NCBI RefSeq assembly: GCF_002252525.1
Contig: NZ_NNRM01000048.1
Location: 1-64,000 of the forward strand
Direction: 5' to 3'
DNA length: 64,000 nucleotides
Source: Brucella pseudogrignonensis
GTDB taxonomy: Bacteria > Pseudomonadota > Alphaproteobacteria > Rhizobiales > Rhizobiaceae
Part shown: positions 45,511 to 54,365 of the stretch, in pieces
How positions within the stretch are numbered: the first letter of the stretch is position 1
Layout of the letters: every line of letters starts with the position of its first letter
The notes under the pieces: model-generated
What the model saw: only the letters and a program-made list of their open reading frames with translations
The model's database searches: none
Told to the model about the DNA's origin: nothing
Translations under genes and position numbers: made by a program

Positions 45511-45526
45511 CTGACCGATCGGTCAA
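45511..45526. promoter_or_regulatory. RutR-type operator (TGACC-N4-GGTCA palindrome)
   Basis: CTGACCGATCGGTCAA, with a perfect 14-base palindrome at 45512-45525, differs from the RutR box TTGACC-N4-GGTCAA only at the first base. It lies 66 bases upstream of the creatininase-like start and 115 bases before the divergent ferredoxin-reductase start. A RutR-like regulator gene ends this cluster. Confidence 0.65.
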
Positions 45527-45640
45527 ACTAAATGTTTAAAAAAATAGGGAGGCGTGCAATTAAGGTGTGAATCCGTGACGAATTCGCCACGCGACCGCCT
45601 GTCTCATGATTATGATGCGCGGGAAAATTCCGGAGGTCCT

Positions 45641-46873
45641 ATGGACAACAGATGCATTATTATTGGCGCGGGCCATGCAGGTTCGCAGGCAGCAATCAGT
45701 CTGAGACAAGAAGGCTATGCGGGCGAGATCGTCCTGATCAATGATGAGCAGGAGATTCCCTATCATAAGCCGCCGCTTTCCAAATCTTATCTGAAGGCAC
45801 CCGAAAGCGGGATTCTGGTACTGCGTCCGGAAAGTACCTATCGCGATAATAGTATTGAGATGCTTTTCGGGCACAGCGTTGAGCATGTGTCTCTGACTGA
45901 CAAGACAGTCACGCTTGATGACGGCAAGGTGCTAAGCTGGTCGGAGCTGGTTTTTGCGACCGGTGCCCGCGCACGCATTCCTGACATGCCGGGTGTTGGT
46001 CTCGACGGCGTTGTCACATTGCGCCGTTTGGGTGATGCGCGCCGCATTGCCGATATGATGCCGCGTGTTGAAAATGTGGTGATTATCGGTGGCGGCTTTA
46101 TCGGTCTTGAAATGGCGCATAGTGCTGTAGCTCTTGGCAAGAAGACCGTTCTGATTGAAGCAGCCCCTCGTGTGCTGGGTCGTTCGGTTGCAACACATAT
46201 TTCGGCGCATGTCGAAACACGCAGCCGTGCGTCGGATATTACGCTTCTGACGGGCGTTGGCGTTGACGCGATTGAGGGTAAAGACGGCCGCGTTACAGGT
46301 GTGAAAGCGGCCAATGGCACGCTTTTTCCAGCTGATATGGTGGTGCTGGGGACGGGGGCTGTCCCAAATGTTGAGCTTGCGACCGAAGCCGGACTTGTTG
46401 TCGATAATGGCATCGTGGTGGATGAGCATATGCGTGCGTCGAGTGAGCATGTTTATGCGATTGGCGATTGCGTGAGCTATGACCATTTCCATGCAGGTCG
46501 TCGCGTACGACTGGAATCGGTGCAGAATGCAACCGATCAGGCCAAACATGTTGCGCGCTCGATTGTCGGGCGCGGTACGCCGTTTCGTGATGTGGCTTGG
46601 TTCTGGTCGGATCAGGGTGACATGAAATTGCAGACCGCTGGGCTTTCGTTCGATGCCGACCGTCATATTCTGTCAGGCAACCTCGAAGATAATGCATTCT
46701 CGGTGTTTCATTTTGCGGGCGAAAAGTTGGTTGCGGTCGATTCCATCAACCGTCCGGCTGACCACATGATTGCTCGGCGGCTGCTTGCAGCGGGTATAAA
46801 TCCTTCCGAAGACGATATTGCAGCGGGTGCTGCACGGCTCAAAGAATTGCTGGCATCTGCACCAAGAACCTGA
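45641..46873 (+). CDS. FAD-dependent NAD(P)H:ferredoxin reductase (rhodocoxin/putidaredoxin reductase type)
   Basis: A 410-residue flavoprotein with two dinucleotide-binding motifs: GAGHAGSQAA at 9-18 for FAD and VIIGGGFIGLEMA around 147-159 for NAD(P)H, plus HVYAIGDCV for the second FAD contact. It is of the type that feeds ferredoxins for monooxygenases. No ferredoxin or P450 gene is nearby. ATG 45641 follows CGGAGG; a longer frame to 45554 has none. It diverges from the RutR-controlled operon and might share the operator. Confidence 0.87.
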   Translation: MDNRCIIIGAGHAGSQAAISLRQEGYAGEIVLINDEQEIPYHKPPLSKSYLKAPESGILVLRPESTYRDNSIEMLFGHSVEHVSLTDKTVTLDDGKVLSWSELVFATGARARIPDMPGVGLDGVVTLRRLGDARRIADMMPRVENVVIIGGGFIGLEMAHSAVALGKKTVLIEAAPRVLGRSVATHISAHVETRSRASDITLLTGVGVDAIEGKDGRVTGVKAANGTLFPADMVVLGTGAVPNVELATEAGLVVDNGIVVDEHMRASSEHVYAIGDCVSYDHFHAGRRVRLESVQNATDQAKHVARSIVGRGTPFRDVAWFWSDQGDMKLQTAGLSFDADRHILSGNLEDNAFSVFHFAGEKLVAVDSINRPADHMIARRLLAAGINPSEDDIAAGAARLKELLASAPRT

Positions 46874-46882
46874 GGACATAAA

Positions 46883-47275
46883 ATGGCTGTTTTGAAACAT
46901 TTGCTGCCAGCCGATATGGCTGCTCCCTTTGCCGCCTATAGTCATGGCGTGAAGGTGAGTGCAGGTGCCGAGCTGGTACTCTGCTCTGGCCAGCTTGGCA
47001 TTGCGCCAGATGGTTCGGTGCCGGAAGATGCAGGCGCGCAGGCAGAGCTTTGCTTTGAAAACATCGGACGTATTTTGCGCGATGGCGGCATGGAACTTTC
47101 CGATGTCGTGCGTATCAACGCCTATGTGACGGATCGCGCTTATATGCGTCCCTATATGGATGTGCGTGATCGCCTGTTTCCGCAGCCCGCACCGGCTTCA
47201 ACGCTGATGATCGTTTCCGGCTTTACACGGGAAGAATTCAAGGTCGAAATCGAGGTTGTGGCGGCTACAGCATAA
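46883..47275 (+). CDS. RidA family protein (second copy)
   Basis: A 130-residue YjgF-family protein. It has LVLCSGQLGIAPDGSVPEDAGAQAELCFENI and the ending FKVEIEVVAATA; the usual RidA Arg is not in its normal position, so it is a divergent subgroup that may not have the classic deaminase activity. It lies nine bases after the ferredoxin reductase and is probably co-transcribed. Its stop codon is inside a palindrome that forms the 3' hairpin. Confidence 0.85.
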   Translation: MAVLKHLLPADMAAPFAAYSHGVKVSAGAELVLCSGQLGIAPDGSVPEDAGAQAELCFENIGRILRDGGMELSDVVRINAYVTDRAYMRPYMDVRDRLFPQPAPASTLMIVSGFTREEFKVEIEVVAATA

Positions 47276-47313
47276 TTCCTTAAACCTGAAGCAGTTTAAG
47301 GTAAAATTATGCT
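47269..47313. repeat. Nested palindrome overlapping a stop codon
   Basis: AGCATAATT (47269-47277) pairs with AATTATGCT (47305-47313) and, inside, CCTTAAAC with GTTTAAGG. The hairpin contains the TAA stop of the RidA gene. It probably works as a 3' end; no T tract follows. Confidence 0.6.
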
Positions 47314-47328
47314 GTAAATATAAACTGT

Positions 47329-47372
47329 TAGAGCGAAATTTGTGCGCCAAAAAGAGCGCACGGCGCTCTAAG
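47329..47372. repeat. Dispersed palindromic repeat, family C copy 2
   Basis: TAGAGCGAAATTTGTGCGC and GCGCACGGCGCTCTAAG frame a short centre. It matches the copies at 38483 and 56447. Confidence 0.55.
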
Positions 47373-47420
47373 TAAGCAGCGATTTTCCATGCGCTTATCA
47401 CGATAAAGCGTATCGCCTTT

Positions 47421-47469
47421 GCCTGAAAGGAGTGGTAGGGTTGTCCGACATCCTCCATTCCCTTCAGGC
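47421..47469 (+). promoter_or_regulatory. Leader hairpin overlapping the MFS ribosome binding region
   Basis: GCCTGAA at 47421-47427 pairs with TTCAGGC at 47463-47469, extended by GGA/TCC and TGG/CCA. The 3' arm holds the only AGG near the ATG at 47476. The structure would hide the ribosome binding site unless opened. Confidence 0.4.
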
Positions 47470-47475
47470 ACATTC

Positions 47476-48708
47476 ATGTCAAAAATTCAAACTTCGGCTT
47501 CGTTGCCGGAAACTTCGTCACGTTCGCCTGCGCGACTGGCGGAACTAGCACTCGCTATTGGCGGCTTCGGTATCGGCACCGGCGAATTCGCGATCATGGC
47601 ACTTTTGCCGGATATCGCACGCGATCTTCAGGTCGATATGCCTTCAGCGGGTCATCTCATAAGTTCATATGCATTGGGCGTGTTGATCGGTGCGCCGGTG
47701 CTTGCAGTTATTGGTGCAAAGCTTGATCGCCGCAAACTGCTCTTTCTTTTCATGGGACTGTTTGCACTCGGCAATCTGGCCAGTGCATTCATGCAGGACT
47801 ATACCGGTCTTTATATCATGCGTTTTGTTGCGGGCTTTCCGCATGGCGCTTATTTTGGGGTTGCTTCTTTGGTGGCTGCTTCCATGGCGGCGCCCGGAAA
47901 GCGTGCGAAAGCCGTTGGCCGCGTGATGATGGGGCTGACCGTTGCAACATTGTGCGGAACGCCTTTGGCGACATGGCTCGGACAAGTGGCTGGTTGGCGT
48001 GCAATGTTTGCAGCTGTTGGCCTGATCGCTATCCTCACGATGGTATTGGTTACGATATATGTGCCCAAGCAGCCTGCAGACGAAGGTGCTTCGCCGCTGC
48101 GTGAGCTTGGTGCCTTCCGTCGCAAGCAGGTTTGGCTGACCCTTGGAATAGGCGCGATTGGCACCGGCGGATTGTTCTCCGTCTTCACCTATGTGGCTGC
48201 TACCGTGACTGAAGTTTCGCATGTCGATGTGAAATGGATGCCACTGGTCTTTGCTACATTCGGGCTTGGTATGGTGCTTGGCAATATCGTCGGTTCAAAG
48301 CTGACTGACCGCACTGTGATGGGCACTGTTGGAATGGTGCTGCTCTACGACATGGCTGTCATGCTGGCATTTCCATTTTTGATGCAGCATCCGGCCACAG
48401 CATTCTTAAACATATTGCTGGTTGGCGGTGGCTTTGCGCTTGTTCCAGCATTGCAGACGCGCCTTATGGATGTTGCGGCAGATGCGCAGACATTGGCAGC
48501 AGCGCTTAATCATTCAGCACTCAATCTTGCCAATGCGATTGGCGCGTCACTGGGTGGTTTGGCGGTTGCATGGGGATTTGGCTGGACTTCAACCGGAACG
48601 GTCGGTGCGCTTCTGGCAGTTGCCGGTCTTGTCGTGTTTGCAATCTCTATTGCACTGGATCGGATGGGTCGCGAAAAGTCGGCGCTTGCGATACAGGAGG
48701 CTGCATAA
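47476..48708 (+). CDS. MFS transporter, probable drug or sugar efflux
   Basis: A 410-residue membrane protein with twelve helices of the AraJ/YdhP-like MFS group. GIGTGEFAIMALLPDIARDL (about 31-50) is the group's first-helix motif, and DRRKLLFLFMGLFALG is the cytosolic loop-2 motif (LDRRK). Related proteins export arabinose-like sugars, chloramphenicol or purines. The ATG at 47476 has no good separate ribosome binding site; a hairpin covers the area. It is probably not in the RidA operon, since repeats separate them. Confidence 0.85.
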   Translation: MSKIQTSASLPETSSRSPARLAELALAIGGFGIGTGEFAIMALLPDIARDLQVDMPSAGHLISSYALGVLIGAPVLAVIGAKLDRRKLLFLFMGLFALGNLASAFMQDYTGLYIMRFVAGFPHGAYFGVASLVAASMAAPGKRAKAVGRVMMGLTVATLCGTPLATWLGQVAGWRAMFAAVGLIAILTMVLVTIYVPKQPADEGASPLRELGAFRRKQVWLTLGIGAIGTGGLFSVFTYVAATVTEVSHVDVKWMPLVFATFGLGMVLGNIVGSKLTDRTVMGTVGMVLLYDMAVMLAFPFLMQHPATAFLNILLVGGGFALVPALQTRLMDVAADAQTLAAALNHSALNLANAIGASLGGLAVAWGFGWTSTGTVGALLAVAGLVVFAISIALDRMGREKSALAIQEAA

Positions 48709-48709
48709 A

Positions 48710-48811
48710 GCATTTCCAGCAAAAGTGCGAAACGGTTTTGCGTAGGATAATGCGTAAAAACAAGTACTTACAGAGGTTCCGACGATTCAGTCTTAACAGG
48801 AGCCGTTGTTA
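48710..48811 (+). repeat. Dispersed composite repeat, family B copy 2
   Basis: CATTTCCAGCAAAAGTGCGAAA, GGTTTTGCGTAGGATAATGCG and AAAACAA, followed by the second module AGAGGTTCC...GATTC and GGAGCCG. It closely matches 9356-9470 and the inverse of 60809-60912. Confidence 0.6.
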
Positions 48812-48960
48812 AAAAACAACACCCGCCGCGGGAGGAGCGGCGGGTGTCATTTAGGGTAAGACCGGCTTGGGAGGAGGAGTTCCGGTCTTGCGGTCACCGG
48901 GGGAATGGGAGGAAAACGCCCCGGCAAAAACCTTGGAAACTGTGAGGACCGCGCGGTTTA
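48811..48960 (-). ncRNA. Tandem anti-Shine-Dalgarno hairpin RNA (Cuckoo/CcsR or alpha-r14-like)
   Basis: On the minus strand three hairpins follow one another: 48919-48924 with 48897-48902 (loop containing TCCTCCC), 48882-48889 with 48858-48865 (loop CTCCTCCTCCC), and 48837-48847 with 48819-48829, a perfect 11-pair stem with loop TCCTCCC followed by TGTTTTTT at 48811-48818, i.e. a terminator. All three loops complement Shine-Dalgarno sequences. The RNA lies directly downstream of a DUF1127 gene on the same strand, the arrangement known for Cuckoo RNAs. The 5' end is not fixed; processing from the DUF1127 message is likely. Confidence 0.72.
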
Positions 48961-49004
48961 AAGGGTCGCGGTCCAGAAAAAGGCGGGTGCCTTTCGAGGC
49001 GCTA

Positions 49005-49151
49005 TTAGCGAGCAGCTGCCTTGCGTGCAACGAACGGGATTTCCGAAGCAAGAATGCCAAGGTCGTTCAGTTCGCGTGGGCTCAGGCGGCTCAGTTCATT
49101 TACCGTGTTACGGTAGCGGCGCCAGTTGTTGTACGAGCGGATCAGGTTCAT
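49005..49151 (-). CDS. DUF1127 small basic protein
   Basis: A 48-residue protein: MNLIRSYNNWRRYRNTVNEL at the start, RLSPRELNDLGI in the middle and FVARKAAAR at the end, a textbook short DUF1127 protein. GGTGAGAG precedes the ATG. In Rhodobacter a DUF1127 protein (CcaF1) binds RNA and its mRNA carries CCUCCUCCC-motif small RNAs in the 3' part. Here the same motif is seen in three hairpins 45-190 bases downstream. A GGC/GCC hairpin with CTTTTTC at 48980-48992 may partly terminate between them. CTATAT near 49195 may be the -10 element. Confidence 0.88.
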   Translation of the reverse strand: MNLIRSYNNWRRYRNTVNELSRLSPRELNDLGILASEIPFVARKAAAR

Positions 49152-49576
49152 TTCTCTCACCTAGTAAAATCTTATCTCTCTGTGTTGCGAACAGCATATA
49201 GGCTCGATGATTTCGGAAGTGGAGAGACAGATTTGCATAGCTGCTGTGCAATTTAGCCTGTCGATTGCATGGCTTTTGCGCAGCTTGGTCATTTTATAAT
49301 CACAATCATCATGCCGACTGCCCAAATCACCAATTTGAGCGCCCTTTATGGCCTCAATCCTTAATGGATTGTAAATTTCCAGCAATATTCACTAATGTAA
49401 GGGACTTTGTTAGAGGGTTCTTTTGCGCTTTCGGGAAAGATCGATTTTTGTCGCAAAATCCCCGGGAATTGTCGTCTCGTGACAATAATTATACATGACA
49501 CCAGAAACGGTTTAAGCTAAGTGACTTATGTCGTGTGATGGAGCTTTGCGTTTTACGAGAATGTTCTGTCACTGTT
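49152..49576. other. Divergent promoter region of DUF1127 gene and gcv operon
   Basis: No gene is seen. The left part holds CTATAT (minus strand, near 49192-49197), a probable -10 element for the DUF1127 gene. The right part is AT-rich around 49488-49495 (AATTATAC), a possible -10 region for the transcript carrying the glycine riboswitch. Confidence 0.4.
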
Positions 49577-49757
49577 TGTCTGCGGGAGAGAGCTGACGCA
49601 AGTTGGCCACCGAAGGGGAAATCGCCCGAAATCTCTCAGGTACAAGGAACCGCAGACGGGTAAGGCAACTCTGGAAAGTCGGGGGAAACCCCGCGCCGAA
49701 GGTGTAAGTATAGCTTTATAGCTATGCGAGTCTCTCAGGCTTGAGACAGAGGGGCAC
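49577..49757 (+). ncRNA. Tandem glycine riboswitch
   Basis: Two consecutive aptamers: the first has GCGGGAGAGAGC, CCACCGAAGGGG and ATCTCTCAGGTACAAGGAACCGC (49581-49655); the second has ACTCTGGAAAG, CGCCGAAGG and TCTCTCAGGC...GACAGAGGGG (49668-49754). A short linker (TAAGGCA) joins them. It lies 48 bases before gcvT and should switch on glycine cleavage genes when glycine is high. No clear terminator precedes gcvT, so translational control near ACTCTGGAGT (49791-49800) is possible. Confidence 0.95.
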
Positions 49758-49804
49758 GAAGCAACCGCATTTCGCGGAGGCATACGTGCGACTCTGGAGT
49801 TGTT

Positions 49805-50908
49805 ATGGGCGATACCGCACACTTGAATACCCTGCCTTTGCAGGATCTGCATGAGGAAGCTGGCGCACGCTTTGGCGGTTTTGCTGGCTGGAACATGCCG
49901 ATCACCTATCCGCTTGGCGTGATGAAGGAACATCTTCATACGCGTGAGCATGTCGGTCTTTTCGATATTTCTCATATGAAGCTGATTGAAGTTTCGGGCG
50001 CAGATGCAATCGCGCTTTTGAGCGAAACCTGTCCGCTTGATCCTTCGGTTCTGAAAACCGGTCAGTCGAAATATACTTTCTTTCTCAATGACCAAGGCGG
50101 CGTTCTTGATGATCTTATCGTCACGCGCCTTGGCGAAGACCGTTTCATGGTCGTTGCCAATGCGGGCAACGCTGATGCCGATATTGAGCATCTCAATGAA
50201 GCAGCATCTGGCAAGGATGTAACGGTCAATCCACTGGATCGCGTTTTCCTGGCCATTCAGGGTCCGGAAGCCGAAAGCGTCATTACCGATGCCGGTCTTA
50301 AAGGTGCAGAGCTCGGCTTTATGAGCGGCTTTGAACCTAATCCTAACTGGTTCATGACCCGTTCGGGCTATACCGGCGAAGATGGTTTTGAAATTGGCTT
50401 GCCTGCCGATGAGGCGCGCGCGCTTGCAACCAAGCTTCTGGCTGACGAACGCGTCGAATGGATCGGTCTTGCTGCCCGCGATTCCTTACGCCTTGAAGCG
50501 GGTCTTTGCCTGCACGGTCAGGATATTACGCCGGAAACCGATCCGGTCTCTGCTGGTCTTACATGGGCAATCACCAAGTCAGTGCGTGAAAAGGCTGCCT
50601 TCAATGGCGCCAAAGCAGTTCTGGATGCGATTGCCAAGGGTGCAACCGCCAAGCGTGTTGGCCTTAAGCCGGAAGGCCGCCAGCCAGTGCGTGGCGGCGC
50701 AGAACTTTTCGACGAATCCGGTTTTCAGATCGGCACCGTCACATCGGGTGGCTTCGGTCCATCCGCAGGGTTCCCTGTTGCCATGGGTTATGTCGAGGCA
50801 AGCCTCGCAGTCCCAGGTACCCGCATTTTCGCAGACGTCCGCGGTAACAAGGTTCCCGTTGATGTTCATGCACTTCCCTTCACACCGCATCGCTATCGCA
50901 AAGGATGA
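49805..50908 (+). CDS. gcvT: Glycine cleavage system T protein (aminomethyltransferase)
   Basis: A 367-residue folate-binding enzyme that moves the aminomethyl group of the lipoylated H protein to tetrahydrofolate, releasing ammonia. [23 protein letters not shown] and [15 protein letters not shown] are the N-terminal family landmarks; the conserved Asp for catalysis lies in the DCDR-equivalent [14 protein letters not shown] region, and [10 protein letters not shown] is the folate-site motif. A GGAG site precedes the ATG. It leads the gcvT-gcvH-gcvP operon behind the glycine riboswitch. Confidence 0.96.
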   Translation: MGDTAHLNTLPLQDLHEEAGARFGGFAGWNMPITYPLGVMKEHLHTREHVGLFDISHMKLIEVSGADAIALLSETCPLDPSVLKTGQSKYTFFLNDQGGVLDDLIVTRLGEDRFMVVANAGNADADIEHLNEAASGKDVTVNPLDRVFLAIQGPEAESVITDAGLKGAELGFMSGFEPNPNWFMTRSGYTGEDGFEIGLPADEARALATKLLADERVEWIGLAARDSLRLEAGLCLHGQDITPETDPVSAGLTWAITKSVREKAAFNGAKAVLDAIAKGATAKRVGLKPEGRQPVRGGAELFDESGFQIGTVTSGGFGPSAGFPVAMGYVEASLAVPGTRIFADVRGNKVPVDVHALPFTPHRYRKG

Positions 50909-50913
50909 TTTCC

Positions 50914-51282
50914 ATGGCCAATATCCTGTTCACCGAAGATCATGAGTGGATCAGCGTCGAAGGTGGCGTTGCCACTGTCGGCATCACGATCCACGCACAG
51001 GAACAGCTGGGCGACCTCGTATTCGTAGATCTGCCGGAAGTCGGTCGTACCGTTTCCAAGGGCGAAGGCATCGTCGTTGTTGAATCGGTCAAGGCCGCTT
51101 CCGACGTTTATGCTCCGGTCGATGGCGAAGTGGTTGAAGTTAACGACGCCGTTTCCAGCGATCCGGCTCTCATCAATCAGGCTGCAGAAGGCGAAGGCTG
51201 GCTGTTCAAGCTCAAGCTTTCCGATGAAGGCCAGCTTTCGGGACTTCTCGACAAGGCTGGTTACGACAAACTTGTAGGATAA
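50914..51282 (+). CDS. gcvH: Glycine cleavage system H protein
   Basis: A 122-residue lipoyl carrier: [15 protein letters not shown] at the start, and the lipoylated Lys60 in [20 protein letters not shown]. It shuttles the aminomethyl group between the P and T proteins. The ATG at 50914 gives the standard MANILF start; an ATG at 50905 overlapping the gcvT stop is possible. It is four bases from gcvP. Confidence 0.96.
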   Translation: MANILFTEDHEWISVEGGVATVGITIHAQEQLGDLVFVDLPEVGRTVSKGEGIVVVESVKAASDVYAPVDGEVVEVNDAVSSDPALINQAAEGEGWLFKLKLSDEGQLSGLLDKAGYDKLVG

Positions 51283-51286
51283 AAAG

Positions 51287-54100
51287 ATGACGCAACAGGT
51301 TCTCCCCTTTGTTGCCCGTCATATCGGGCCACGCGTAGAAGACGAGCGCGCAATGCTTGCAGCGCTCGGTCTTCCTTCCATGGAAACACTGATCACGCAG
51401 GCTGTTCCGGCATCCATCCGCTTGAACCGCGCGCTTGATCTACCAGCGGCTTTGAGCGAACACGCAGCACTTGCCGAGCTCAATGAAATCATGGGCCGCA
51501 ATGTGGTGAAGAAGAGCTTCATCGGTGCGGGCTATCATGGTGTGCAGACGCCACCTGTCATTCAGCGCAACCTGTTTGAAAATCCGGCCTGGTACACGGC
51601 TTACACGCCTTACCAGTCGGAAATCAGCCAGGGCCGTCTGGAGCTTCTGTTCCACTTCCAGACGCTCGTTGCCGAGCTTTCCGGCCTGCCGGTTGCCTGT
51701 GCATCGCTGCTGGATGAAGCAACTGCCGTTGCTGAAGCTGTGGGCGTTGCTGTTCGCCATCACCGCGACAAGCGCTCGCGCATTCTGCTTGCAGGCGATC
51801 TGCACCCGCAGAGCGTGGATGTGATTAACACCCGTGCAGAGCCGCTTGGCTGGCAGGTTGAAGCCGGAAGTGCTGTTGACGACAACACCGCTGCCGTCAT
51901 CGTTCCATGGCCGGATACGCGTGGCGTTTATGGCGACTTCACCGCTGTCATCGCCGATGCAAAGGCCAAGGGCGCTTTGGTTATCGCTGTTGCCGATCCG
52001 CTGGCGCTGACCATTCTGGAAGCGCCTGCCAAGTGGGGCGCTGACATGGCTGTCGGCTCTATGCAGCGCTATGGCGTTCCAATGGGCTTTGGTGGTCCAC
52101 ATGCTGCATATCTCGCAGTATCCGAGCCACTGACGCGCATCATTCCGGGCCGTATCGTTGGTCAGTCGGTCGATGCACATGGTCGTGCCGCTTATCGTCT
52201 GGCTCTTCAGACGCGTGAGCAGCATATCCGCCGCGACAAGGCGACTTCCAACATCTGCACCGCCCAGGCATTGCTTGCCAATATGGCTGCATCCTTTGCC
52301 ATCTGGCATGGTCCAGCTGGCCTTCAGGCTATTGCAACGCGTGTTGCCGGTCTTGCGTCTCGCTTCGCAACGGGCCTCAAGGCTGCTGGCGTCGAAATCG
52401 CGGGCGATAGCCTGTTCGATACCGTAAGCGTCAAGGTTTCCGGCAAGGCGCAGGCCATTGCTGATGAGGCTGACAAGGGTGGTCGTCTGCTTCGTATCAT
52501 TGATACGGATACGGTTGGCGTCACCTTTGACGAAACCTCGACGGAAGACGATCTTGCAGCACTCGCCGTTCTGTTTGGCGCAAAGCCAGTCGGTAACGAT
52601 GATCTGCTGACGCCGTCCAAAGGACGTGGTGAAGGCTTCCTAACACAGGATGTGTTCCATTCGCACCGTTCGGAAACCGAGATGATGCGCTTCCTGCGTC
52701 GTCTGGCGGACAAGGATCTGGCGCTTGATCGTGCGATGATCCCGCTTGGCTCCTGCACAATGAAGCTCAATGCGGCAGCAGAAATGATGCCGGTCAGCTG
52801 GAACACGGTTGCCAATCTGCATCCGTTCGCGCCTGCTGCACAGACAACCGGCTATGCCAAGATGACCTCGGACGTCGAAGCATGGCTTTGCGAAATCACC
52901 GGCTTTGCAGGCGTATCGCTGCAGCCAAATGCTGGTAGTCAGGGCGAATATGCGGGTCTTCTCGCAATCCGCCACTATCACCAGTCACGCGGCGAAGGTC
53001 ATCGCAACATCTGCCTTATTCCATCGTCTGCACATGGCACCAATCCTGCCAGCGCATCGATGGCTGGCATGAGCGTTGTGGTCGTCAATTGCCGTCCGGA
53101 TGGCGATATCGACATTGATGATCTGAAAGCCAAGGCTGAGAAGCATCGCGATAATCTTGCGGCGTTCATGATTACCTATCCGTCGACCTATGGCGTGTTC
53201 GAAGAAGGCATCAAGGCTTTCTGCGAGATCGTCCATGACAATGGCGGTCAGGTCTATTTCGACGGCGCAAACCTCAATGCACTCGTCGGCCTCGCGCGTC
53301 CTTGCGATATTGGTGCTGACGTTTGCCACATGAATCTGCACAAGACCTTCTGCATTCCGCATGGCGGCGGCGGTCCGGGTGTTGGTCCGATTGGTGTGGC
53401 CAAGCATCTGGTGCCTTACCTGCCGGGTCATGTTGATCTTGGTTCCAAGCACGCTGTTTCCGCAGCACCGTTTGGCAGTGCATCCATTCTGGTCATTACG
53501 TGGATGTATATCCGCATGATGGGCGGCGCGGGTCTCAAGAAGGCAACCGAGGCTGCAATCCTCAACGCCAACTACATCGCGCATCGTCTGAAGGACGCTT
53601 ATCCGATCCTTTACACCGGCGCGCATGATCGTGTGGCGCATGAGTGCATCGTGGATACGCGTGTTCTGAAAGATAGCGCAGGCATCACCGTGGAAGACGT
53701 GGCAAAGCGCCTCATCGACTATGGTTTCCATGCACCGACCATGTCGTGGCCGGTCGCCGGAACGCTGATGATTGAGCCAACCGAGTCTGAGCCGAAGTCG
53801 GAAATCGATCGTCTTTGCGATGCAATGATTGCCATTGCAGGCGAAGCAAAGAAGGTTGCCGATGGTGTCTGGCCTGCGGATGACAATCCACTTGCCAATG
53901 CACCGCACACCGCAGGCGACACGCTGGCAACGGAATGGACACATCCTTACACCCGTGAGGAAGCAGTGTTTCCGGGAAGCGCGTTAAGTGGTGATTTTGA
54001 CACGACGGCGAAATATTGGCCGCCTGTCAGCCGCATCGACAATGTGGGCGGCGACAGAAATCTAATCTGTTCTTGCCCACCGGTTGCATCTTACGGCTGA
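51287..54100 (+). CDS. gcvP: Glycine dehydrogenase (decarboxylating), P protein
   Basis: A 937-residue PLP enzyme, the single-chain form that joins the two halves found as GcvPA/GcvPB in some bacteria. The N-terminus [21 protein letters not shown] is typical. The PLP Lys is about residue 686 in [20 protein letters not shown]. It decarboxylates glycine and passes the aminomethyl group to GcvH. The start has AGGATAAAAAG before it. The lpd for the L protein is not in the window. Structured RNA elements follow the stop. Confidence 0.96.
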   Translation: MTQQVLPFVARHIGPRVEDERAMLAALGLPSMETLITQAVPASIRLNRALDLPAALSEHAALAELNEIMGRNVVKKSFIGAGYHGVQTPPVIQRNLFENPAWYTAYTPYQSEISQGRLELLFHFQTLVAELSGLPVACASLLDEATAVAEAVGVAVRHHRDKRSRILLAGDLHPQSVDVINTRAEPLGWQVEAGSAVDDNTAAVIVPWPDTRGVYGDFTAVIADAKAKGALVIAVADPLALTILEAPAKWGADMAVGSMQRYGVPMGFGGPHAAYLAVSEPLTRIIPGRIVGQSVDAHGRAAYRLALQTREQHIRRDKATSNICTAQALLANMAASFAIWHGPAGLQAIATRVAGLASRFATGLKAAGVEIAGDSLFDTVSVKVSGKAQAIADEADKGGRLLRIIDTDTVGVTFDETSTEDDLAALAVLFGAKPVGNDDLLTPSKGRGEGFLTQDVFHSHRSETEMMRFLRRLADKDLALDRAMIPLGSCTMKLNAAAEMMPVSWNTVANLHPFAPAAQTTGYAKMTSDVEAWLCEITGFAGVSLQPNAGSQGEYAGLLAIRHYHQSRGEGHRNICLIPSSAHGTNPASASMAGMSVVVVNCRPDGDIDIDDLKAKAEKHRDNLAAFMITYPSTYGVFEEGIKAFCEIVHDNGGQVYFDGANLNALVGLARPCDIGADVCHMNLHKTFCIPHGGGGPGVGPIGVAKHLVPYLPGHVDLGSKHAVSAAPFGSASILVITWMYIRMMGGAGLKKATEAAILNANYIAHRLKDAYPILYTGAHDRVAHECIVDTRVLKDSAGITVEDVAKRLIDYGFHAPTMSWPVAGTLMIEPTESEPKSEIDRLCDAMIAIAGEAKKVADGVWPADDNPLANAPHTAGDTLATEWTHPYTREEAVFPGSALSGDFDTTAKYWPPVSRIDNVGGDRNLICSCPPVASYG

Positions 54101-54142
54101 TACAACTCATCGGTCGCATATTAACGCTTTGTAAAGTGACAG

Positions 54143-54169
54143 GTCGGAGCGGTACTCTATCGCTCCGAC
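54143..54169. other. Perfect nine-pair hairpin after gcvP
   Basis: GTCGGAGCG (54143-54151) and CGCTCCGAC (54161-54169) with a nine-base loop, 43 bases after the gcvP stop. There is no T tract; it may protect the gcv message. Confidence 0.6.
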
Positions 54170-54238
54170 AGAAATAAAATTACCACGTTCGGACGCAGAT
54201 TTTGTTTGTCGGCGAAAGAACTTGGAATGCGTTTTTAT

Positions 54239-54340
54239 GGCCGGAAAGATGATGAGAACCATGTTCTTTGACAGTCATTTCCGGCCTGAAAACAGGCATT
54301 GCTTTTGAAAGCGCTGCGGTAACGCGGCGCTTTTTATTTT
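54239..54340 (+). ncRNA. Candidate structured RNA ending in an intrinsic terminator
   Basis: A nine-pair stem GGCCGGAAA (54239-54247) with TTTCCGGCC (54278-54286) encloses AGAAC-CAT-GTTCT, then CCTG-AAAA-CAGG, then the terminator AAAGCGCTGCG/CGCGGCGCTTT followed by TTATTTT at 54308-54340. No open frame accounts for it. It could be an independent small RNA or the far 3' end of the gcv transcript. Confidence 0.4.
54308..54340 (+). terminator. Intrinsic terminator downstream of gcvP
   Basis: GCGCTGCG and CGCGGCGC pair around GTAA, flanked by AAA and followed by TTTTTATTTT. It ends plus-strand transcription 26 bases before the convergent small RNA. Confidence 0.8.
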
Positions 54341-54365
54341 AGTTATAACTTACTGAAATTTAGGC

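Noticed and set aside
45446-45526. Longer N-terminus for the creatininase-like protein
   Set aside because: It would begin at a TTG inside the RutR-type palindrome, has no ribosome binding site, and exceeds the normal family length.
48811-48850. Plain plus-strand terminator of the MFS gene
   Set aside because: The T tract is on the minus strand, and the loop carries the anti-SD motif only when read on that strand.
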